Positions 4,672 through 9,313 of a stretch of DNA of 9,313 nucleotides are shown here, one piece after another. Position 1 is the first letter of the stretch, and every line of letters begins with the position of its first letter. Where the stretch lies: contig DKDF01000085.1 in the NCBI GenBank assembly GCA_002451755.1, forward strand, positions 1-9,313, written 5' to 3'. This stretch comes from Ruminococcaceae bacterium UBA6855. Its GTDB lineage: Bacteria > Bacillota > Clostridia > Oscillospirales > Acutalibacteraceae. Below the pieces are notes generated by a model. That model searched no databases. It saw only the letters and a program-made list of their open reading frames with translations, and had not been told where the DNA came from. The position numbers and the translations under genes were made by a program.

Positions 4672-5475
4672 TTATTTTCTGCTCTCTGCCTTGGCTTCAT
4701 CCCAGAGTTCGTCGAGCTTTTCGAGCGGAGCGGACTCCATATCGATGCCGCGCTCGCGCGCAAGCTGTTCGACGCGGATAAAACGAGCTATAAACTTATC
4801 GGAAGCCGCAGTCAGCGCCTCCTCGGCATCGCACTTGACGAAGCGCGAGACATTGACGGCAGAGAAAAGCAGATCGCCGAGCTCTTCAAAGATATGCTCT
4901 TTGTCGCCCGATTCGATAGCTTCGGAAAGCTCCTTTGCCTCCTCGAACACCTTCTGCTGAGCGTCGGAAACATCGTCCCAGTCAAAGCCGACCGCCGCCG
5001 CTTTCTGCTGAATCTTGGTCGCTCTCATAAGCGCGGGAAGCTCACGCGGGATGCTGAGCATAGGCTCGCTCCCCTTTTTCTGTCCCTTTGAGCGGCGCTT
5101 TATGGCATCCCAGTTATTGAGCACATCGCCGACACCGGAGACCTCGACCTCGCCGAAAACATGCGGGTGGCGCTCGATGAGCTTTTTGCACACGCCGTCG
5201 GTGACATCGTCGAAATCGAAGTTGCCCGCCTCCTGCTCCATCTGAGCGTGGAACACGACCTGCATGAGCAGATCGCCGAGCTCTTCGATCATCAGCTCCT
5301 TATCGTCCTTGTCGATAGCTTCGATAACTTCGTAGGTCTCTTCGATAAGGTTCTTTCGGATGCTCATATGAGTCTGCTGTGCATCCCACGGGCAGCCGCC
5401 CGGAGCACGGAGCAGACGCATGATCTCAAGGAGATCGTTTATATCGTATTTTTCTTTCTGCTTAAAGTCTACCAT
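4672..5475 (-). CDS. mazG: Nucleoside triphosphate pyrophosphohydrolase MazG
   Basis: The 267-residue protein has two tandem MazG folds. The first shows GGCPWDAQQTH (26-36), then the Mg-binding acidic motif EETYE (45-49) with EELGD (64-68). The second has GFDWDD, then EEAKE and EELGD. It should hydrolyse NTPs to NMP and pyrophosphate, removing non-canonical or excess nucleotides. Its length resembles the stand-alone enzyme of Escherichia coli. The Bacillus counterpart at this locus, YabN, carries an extra N-terminal tetrapyrrole-methylase-like domain that is absent here. The ATG at 5475 has AGGGG 5 nt upstream and lies 36 nt after the flippase stop, with no terminator or promoter between. The two are therefore probably one operon. 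Confidence 0.95.
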   Translation of the reverse strand: MVDFKQKEKYDINDLLEIMRLLRAPGGCPWDAQQTHMSIRKNLIEETYEVIEAIDKDDKELMIEELGDLLMQVVFHAQMEQEAGNFDFDDVTDGVCKKLIERHPHVFGEVEVSGVGDVLNNWDAIKRRSKGQKKGSEPMLSIPRELPALMRATKIQQKAAAVGFDWDDVSDAQQKVFEEAKELSEAIESGDKEHIFEELGDLLFSAVNVSRFVKCDAEEALTAASDKFIARFIRVEQLARERGIDMESAPLEKLDELWDEAKAESRK

Positions 5476-5511
5476 ATGATCCCCTGTCTGATTTTATCGG
5501 CAGGAAATATT

Positions 5512-7320
5512 CTAACCCAAAAGTTCATATTTTTCAAGTACTTTTGCAATTTTTTCGCCTGCGGGCAAAGATTCTATATCCTCGCGCACGATACCCTTGA
5601 AAACAATGATAGCTATCGCATACACCATAACGGCGATTATGATAGCGGCGAGCAGCGCGATATCCGCGCCGTGGCTGACGCTCTTGAGCACATATTTGCC
5701 GAGCAGACCGTAAGCCGCCCACGCCGCGAGACCGCACATGGCGGCGGAGATAAGCGGTTTTATTAAATCGGACATTATATCAATGCGGACTTTAGTGACT
5801 TTTATAACGGCGATTATATTGAGAATGACGTTTATAACATAGAACAGGACGGTTCCGATAACCGCGCCGTTGAAGTTGATGCCCGGTATGCCGACGAGGG
5901 CGAAATTGCAGATTATCTTGACGACTGCGGAGACGAGCATTGTTTTTACGGGGATATCAGTTCTGCCGACCGCCTGAAGAAGGTTCGTCAGCGGGGTCGA
6001 AATGGACATAAATGCAGTCGTGAAGCCGAAGACGGCGACCATGGGCGCTATCATCGGAATATCGGCAGCCATTCTGCCGCGGCCGTAGATAAGAGTAAGT
6101 ATGGGCTCGGCGAGCACGCCCATGCCGATACCGGCGGGCAGAGCTATTAGCATTGAGACTCTTATAACGGTATTTACGGCGCTCTTAACAGCCGCCTTGT
6201 CTTTCATCGTCCACGCCTCCGCGAGGGCGGGAAGCGCGCTGACGCCAAGGGAGACAGTTATCATCGGGACGAGGTTCTTGAAGTCCACGGCGGTGTTATA
6301 TGCGCCGTAGAGATAGCTCATGAAGCCCTTGCTGTCCGAAAGATTTAAGGTACCGCTCGCGACATCGGCATCGATGCACTGCTTATATAAATTGTATATT
6401 GTATCCTGACCGCTCTCGATAGCGTGGAGCAGGCGGTTCTGGATGGTCACGGCGTCGATAAGATTAGTCGCGTTGAGAACGAGCGAGCTCAAAAGAATCG
6501 GCACCGCTATGGTTATCATGTTCTTGGCTATGGCATGATTTGCGGGCGGCTTCGGGGAATTGACGAGCTCGAGGCGGGTTATACCGTCGCCCCTTGCTCT
6601 GTGGCGGATGCCGAGATAGATAAGGCTCAGGAGCGAGCCGAGAGTAACGCCGAGTATTGCGCCGGCGGCAGCCCACGGATATGTTACGCTGAAAGCCTCG
6701 TTGAGAGACGAGACCTCTTTGCCGAACACTGTAGCGGTAGCCGAGCCTGCGGCAACGGCACTGTTATAGGCGCTCTCGCCGTAGGACATGATGAGCTTTG
6801 CAAAAACAAGTCCGATAACAAGCTTGCCGAGAGCCTCGATAACCTGGGATATGGCGGTCGGAATCATGTTGCGCAGACCCTCGTAATATCCTCTGTAAGC
6901 CGAGACATAGCAGCAGAAGAATATCGACGGGGCGACGGCTATCATCGCGGGCAGGTTTCTTATATCCGAGATGAACGCGGCATATGGAATGGAGATAATG
7001 ACCATGAGCAGCGTACCCGCGGTTCCGACGAGAAGGAATATCTTGCGCGCCGTTTTGAGCGTCATGCGCGCCTCACGGTAATGATTGAGTGCGACATCCT
7101 CCGCGACCATGCGCGACACCGCTATCGGCAGACCCGCCATGGAAATTGAATAGATGGGAGTATAGATGGCATAGACCGAGGTGAAATATCCGTATCCCAC
7201 GAGTCCGAGCATACTGCCCAGCGGCATCTTGAAGCAGAGACCTATCACCTTGACCACGAGGGTCGAGATGACAAGGATTATTGCGCCGTTCAAGAGCGAC
7301 TGTTTCTTTCTTTCTGCCAA
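5512..7320 (-). CDS. Polysaccharide/lipid II flippase of the MurJ-SpoVB (MOP) superfamily
   Basis: This 602-residue, very hydrophobic protein has about 14 predicted membrane segments. The N-terminus carries the family pattern: LLNGAIILVISTLVVKVIGL, then FKMPLGSMLGLVGYGYF and AGLPIAVSRMVAED. Members move lipid-linked envelope precursors across the membrane. In Bacillus this position is held by yabM, a SpoVB-like gene. It exceeds the usual 500-550 residues because of two hydrophilic insertions. One is near 190-215 (SAVAAGSATATVFGKEVSS); the other is near 295-350, between mid-protein membrane segments. The start is a TTG at 7320 with an excellent AAGGAGG site 7 nt upstream. A strong sigma-A promoter precedes it, which argues for use in growth rather than only in sporulation. 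Lipid II versus another substrate cannot be settled from sequence, so I leave the symbol blank. Confidence 0.9.
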   Translation of the reverse strand: MAERKKQSLLNGAIILVISTLVVKVIGLCFKMPLGSMLGLVGYGYFTSVYAIYTPIYSISMAGLPIAVSRMVAEDVALNHYREARMTLKTARKIFLLVGTAGTLLMVIISIPYAAFISDIRNLPAMIAVAPSIFFCCYVSAYRGYYEGLRNMIPTAISQVIEALGKLVIGLVFAKLIMSYGESAYNSAVAAGSATATVFGKEVSSLNEAFSVTYPWAAAGAILGVTLGSLLSLIYLGIRHRARGDGITRLELVNSPKPPANHAIAKNMITIAVPILLSSLVLNATNLIDAVTIQNRLLHAIESGQDTIYNLYKQCIDADVASGTLNLSDSKGFMSYLYGAYNTAVDFKNLVPMITVSLGVSALPALAEAWTMKDKAAVKSAVNTVIRVSMLIALPAGIGMGVLAEPILTLIYGRGRMAADIPMIAPMVAVFGFTTAFMSISTPLTNLLQAVGRTDIPVKTMLVSAVVKIICNFALVGIPGINFNGAVIGTVLFYVINVILNIIAVIKVTKVRIDIMSDLIKPLISAAMCGLAAWAAYGLLGKYVLKSVSHGADIALLAAIIIAVMVYAIAIIVFKGIVREDIESLPAGEKIAKVLEKYELLG

Positions 7321-7327
7321 GGGTAAA

Positions 7328-7334
7328 CCTCCTT
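7328..7334 (-). promoter_or_regulatory. Strong ribosome-binding site deciding a TTG start
   Basis: AAGGAGG lies 7 nt upstream of TTG at 7320. This near-perfect anti-16S match fixes the flippase start at TTG rather than a downstream ATG. Confidence 0.85.
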
Positions 7335-7365
7335 GCTGTTCGTTTCTTTCTTAAAACCGTTCCTA

Positions 7366-7394
7366 ATTATATCGTTTGAGGGCGATATTATCAA
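7366..7394 (-). promoter_or_regulatory. Sigma-A promoter of the flippase-mazG operon
   Basis: Minus-strand TTGATA (7389-7394) and a perfect TATAAT (7366-7371) are 17 bp apart, the best promoter in the window. The predicted start is near 7359, with a leader of about 39 nt to the TTG start. An AT-rich inverted repeat ATATT-N6-AATAT (7385-7400) overlaps the -35 box. A palindrome AACAATTGTT (7413-7422) lies further upstream, at the kinase stop codon. Either could be an operator, but both are low in complexity. Confidence 0.85.
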
Positions 7395-7421
7395 CAATAT
7401 GCTGAAAAATTTAACAATTGT

Positions 7422-8333
7422 TTAATCCATAAATTCGCGAAGCAGCGAGTTTGCGGGAATAACGTCGACCGGAAGAGGCTCGAATCTCTCAAGGCGTTCT
7501 ATCATCATCTGCGCCTCGTCATACCACTCGCTGCCGCTCCCTACACCGCTCAGCATCGGCACGGCAAGGGCGCGGAACACGCACGGCTCATAGGCATGGA
7601 GCGAGTCTATCTTCTCTGCCGCCAGGTGGCTGTAAGGGAAGATATACTTATCCTCGCCGCGCTGGACGCTCCCCCAGAGGTCATATGTCCGCTCGACGCT
7701 GCTCGCGCGGTGGTAATAATCCCGAACGAGGCGGCGGACAAAGCGCAGATCGCGCTTCGACATGAGTACATCCCCGTCCTCATCGGCAATACGGGACGAG
7801 ACGCTGACATAAAGCTTCATCAGATTTTCGCTCGGCAGAGAGTCGGTTATGACCGGGTTCAGGGCATGGATACCCTCGACTATCAGCACATCGTCCTTGC
7901 CGAGCGTTATCGGGTCGGAGAAGCCGCTGCGCCTGCCGCTGACGAAATCGAAATGCGGCAGTCTTGTTGTGCCGTTTTTGATGATATCCTCAAGGCACGA
8001 GTCAATGAGTGCGATATCGAGGGCGTTGACAGTTTCATAATCTGGCTTGCCGTTTTCGTCGAGAATGGCATCGCGCTGATCATGATAAAAATCGTCGAGC
8101 GAGACAGTGAAAGCCTTTGCGCCGCGCGATTCAAGCCGCGAGGCTATAAGCCCGGCGGTGGTCGTCTTGCCCGACGCGCTGGGACCCGCGAGCATGACTA
8201 TACGCTTTTCGCGGTCGGAGAATATGCGCTCGGCTATTTCATCGAGCCTGCCCAAATACCGCTCCTCGGCTTTTGAAACGAGAGAAGCGGGGTCGTTTGC
8301 CGCCATTGAGTTTATTTTTACGAGAGATTTCAA
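7422..8333 (-). CDS. Uridine kinase-like nucleoside kinase (P-loop, PRK/Udk family)
   Basis: The 303-residue protein has a Walker A motif GPSASGKTT (50-58), then VSLDDFYHDQ, the Udk/PRK substrate-side aspartates. LPHFDFVSGRRSG and LIVEGIHALNP (Walker B region) follow, and a lid-like segment RDLRFVRRLVRDYYHRASS. This fits ATP-dependent phosphorylation of a nucleoside, probably uridine or cytidine, though the subfamily is only loosely characterised. Many clostridial relatives are about 550 residues with a TGS-like N-terminal part; this one keeps only about 49 residues before the P-loop. The TTG at 8333 is chosen because AAGGTGA lies about 5 nt upstream; the first ATG (8306) has no ribosome site. 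It follows hemZ by 9 nt and is likely co-transcribed with it. Confidence 0.87.
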   Translation of the reverse strand: MKSLVKINSMAANDPASLVSKAEERYLGRLDEIAERIFSDREKRIVMLAGPSASGKTTTAGLIASRLESRGAKAFTVSLDDFYHDQRDAILDENGKPDYETVNALDIALIDSCLEDIIKNGTTRLPHFDFVSGRRSGFSDPITLGKDDVLIVEGIHALNPVITDSLPSENLMKLYVSVSSRIADEDGDVLMSKRDLRFVRRLVRDYYHRASSVERTYDLWGSVQRGEDKYIFPYSHLAAEKIDSLHAYEPCVFRALAVPMLSGVGSGSEWYDEAQMMIERLERFEPLPVDVIPANSLLREFMD

Positions 8334-8345
8334 CTTATCACCTTA
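8334..8345 (-). promoter_or_regulatory. Ribosome-binding site overlapping the hemZ stop
   Basis: The hemZ stop TAA (8343-8345) runs directly into AAGGTGA, which precedes the TTG start of the kinase at 8333. The overlap supports translational coupling and the TTG assignment. Confidence 0.6.
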
Positions 8346-9313
8346 TTTATCCGCAGACGACTGCGAACCGAATATTTCCGAATAGAACTCCGATATGCGT
8401 TTCTTGCGCTCCATCAGAGTGTCAAACCGGGCATTATATTCATATGGATATTTGTAGTTAAAAATACGCTCGATATAGTTGCTGCCGGGCTTTTTGAGCT
8501 TTGTTACGGCGCCCGCTCCGGCGGCGAGGACAGTATGCGTCTCCTCCATCATGAAGACATTGTATCTGCACTCCATACCGGGCTTGCACCAGCCGACATT
8601 TTCGAGATTGCCGACGCAGCGGCTCTGGCGATACATATAATAAGGAATATAGCCGTTATCGAAGAGAACAGCATGGGAATAGTCAATCATCTTCCCCGCC
8701 GTCTCCCCTTCGCTGACTGCGTGACCGTGTTCTCTGAGAGTGGACGCGGATTTCAAAGCGAGGGCGTGGACAGTTATATTCGCGGGAGCGAGCGAGACGA
8801 CGCCGTCAACGGATTTTTTGAAGCTTTCGAGCGTATCGTCGGGGAGTCCCGCGATAAGGTCGACATTTATATTTTCAAACCCGCTCTTCTCGGCGAGGGC
8901 ATAAGAGGCGAAAAAATCCGCCGCGGTATGCTTTCTGCCGACCGATTCGAGCACGGAATCGTTGAGGGTCTGGGTATTTATGCTTATTCTGTCGACCGAG
9001 TGGGCGCGCAGAACATCGAGCTTCTCCTGCGTCACGGTATCGGGTCTGCCGAGTTCGACGGTATATTCGCGTATAGCAGACAAATCGAAGCTGCTTTCGA
9101 CTGCCGAGCAGACCTTTTCCATCTGCTCCGCGCTGAGAATACCCGGCGTTCCGCCGCCGATATATATGCTCTCAAGCCGCAGTCCGATATCGCGGACGAT
9201 TTTTCCCGTTATCTCGAGCTCCCTGCACAGATCGTCAACATAGACGGGCAGAAGCTTTGCGGCGTTGGCGTTGGTTATCGAATGGGAGACGAACGAGCAA
9301 TAGCTGCACCTTG
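8343..9313 (-). CDS. hemZ: Coproporphyrinogen III oxidase-like radical SAM protein HemZ (C-terminal part)
   Basis: The gene enters from the high-coordinate edge; 322 residues plus the stop are present. The first residues in frame are RCSYCSFVSH, the last two cysteines of the radical SAM CxxxCxxC motif, so the first cysteine and the N-terminal domain lie outside. GGGTPGIL is the SAM-binding glycine motif, followed by VELGRPDTVTQEKL, RISINTQTLND and DLIAGLPDDT. The HemZ-type signature YYMYRQSRCVGNLENVGW is present. These distinguish it from HemN/HemW, which usually read GVQSFND at the NTQTLND position. The family is named for oxygen-independent coproporphyrinogen oxidation, but its role in fermentative Clostridia is not settled. 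The ATG at 9122 is internal and not the start. It is probably in one operon with the kinase 9 nt downstream. Confidence 0.92.
   Translation of the reverse strand, partial: RCSYCSFVSHSITNANAAKLLPVYVDDLCRELEITGKIVRDIGLRLESIYIGGGTPGILSAEQMEKVCSAVESSFDLSAIREYTVELGRPDTVTQEKLDVLRAHSVDRISINTQTLNDSVLESVGRKHTAADFFASYALAEKSGFENINVDLIAGLPDDTLESFKKSVDGVVSLAPANITVHALALKSASTLREHGHAVSEGETAGKMIDYSHAVLFDNGYIPYYMYRQSRCVGNLENVGWCKPGMECRYNVFMMEETHTVLAAGAGAVTKLKKPGSNYIERIFNYKYPYEYNARFDTLMERKKRISEFYSEIFGSQSSADK

Noticed and set aside
6424..7149. Plus-strand open frame of 241 codons inside the flippase
   Set aside because: Charged, patternless translation opposite a well-supported membrane protein; no ribosome site of its own.
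7596..8276. Plus-strand open frame of 226 codons opposite the nucleoside kinase
   Set aside because: It is antisense to the P-loop kinase and has no recognisable motifs.
1..9313. CRISPR array, insertion sequence, phage gene, tRNA or toxin-antitoxin pair
   Set aside because: No direct repeat series, terminal inverted repeats, transposase, cloverleaf or toxin-like small gene pair was seen on either strand.

Overview
All supported genes lie on the minus strand, so transcription runs from high to low coordinates. The window suggests a Gram-positive, endospore-forming anaerobe of class Clostridia. The grounds are sporulation genes of the yabP/yabQ type, Firmicutes-style Shine-Dalgarno sites with GTG and TTG starts, sigma-A-like promoters, an oxygen-sensitive class I (4Fe-4S) fumarase subunit, HemZ, and moderate GC content. 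No mobile element, CRISPR array, phage gene, tRNA or rRNA was found.

Layout in the direction of transcription. (1) 9313-7422: the 3' part of hemZ (radical SAM), then a short uridine-kinase-like nucleoside kinase 9 nt downstream. (2) 7394-4672: a strong sigma-A promoter, then a MurJ/SpoVB-type flippase (the position of yabM) and a two-domain MazG pyrophosphatase. (3) 4666-4288: the gene for HU, with its own candidate promoter and a strong terminator. (4) 4256-2234: rqcP (yabO), yabP, yabQ, divIC and yabR, in the same order as the well-known Bacillus subtilis block yabM-yabN(mazG)-yabO-yabP-yabQ-divIC-yabR. The one insertion relative to that block is HU between mazG and rqcP. A perfect intrinsic terminator closes the block. 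(5) 2209-235: an amidohydrolase overlapping a class I fumarase alpha subunit by 8 nt, with no beta subunit next to it. (6) 178-1: a sigma-A-type promoter and the first 34 codons of a ribosome hibernation factor (hpf).

How the genes work together: the central block joins translation quality control (RqcP), cell division (DivIC), envelope precursor transport (the flippase), NTP clean-up (MazG), nucleoid structure (HU) and sporulation (YabP, YabQ). The most interesting feature is regulatory. A roughly 10-bp hairpin buries the yabP ribosome-binding site and is followed by a U-rich tract. A sigma-E-like promoter candidate sits inside the hairpin so that its transcript would lack the 5' arm. A separate good sigma-A promoter lies inside the 3' end of yabQ and would supply divIC-yabR during growth. 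Together these suggest a way to keep yabPQ silent in vegetative read-through RNA while keeping the division gene on. This is inference from sequence. No wholly new protein system was seen.
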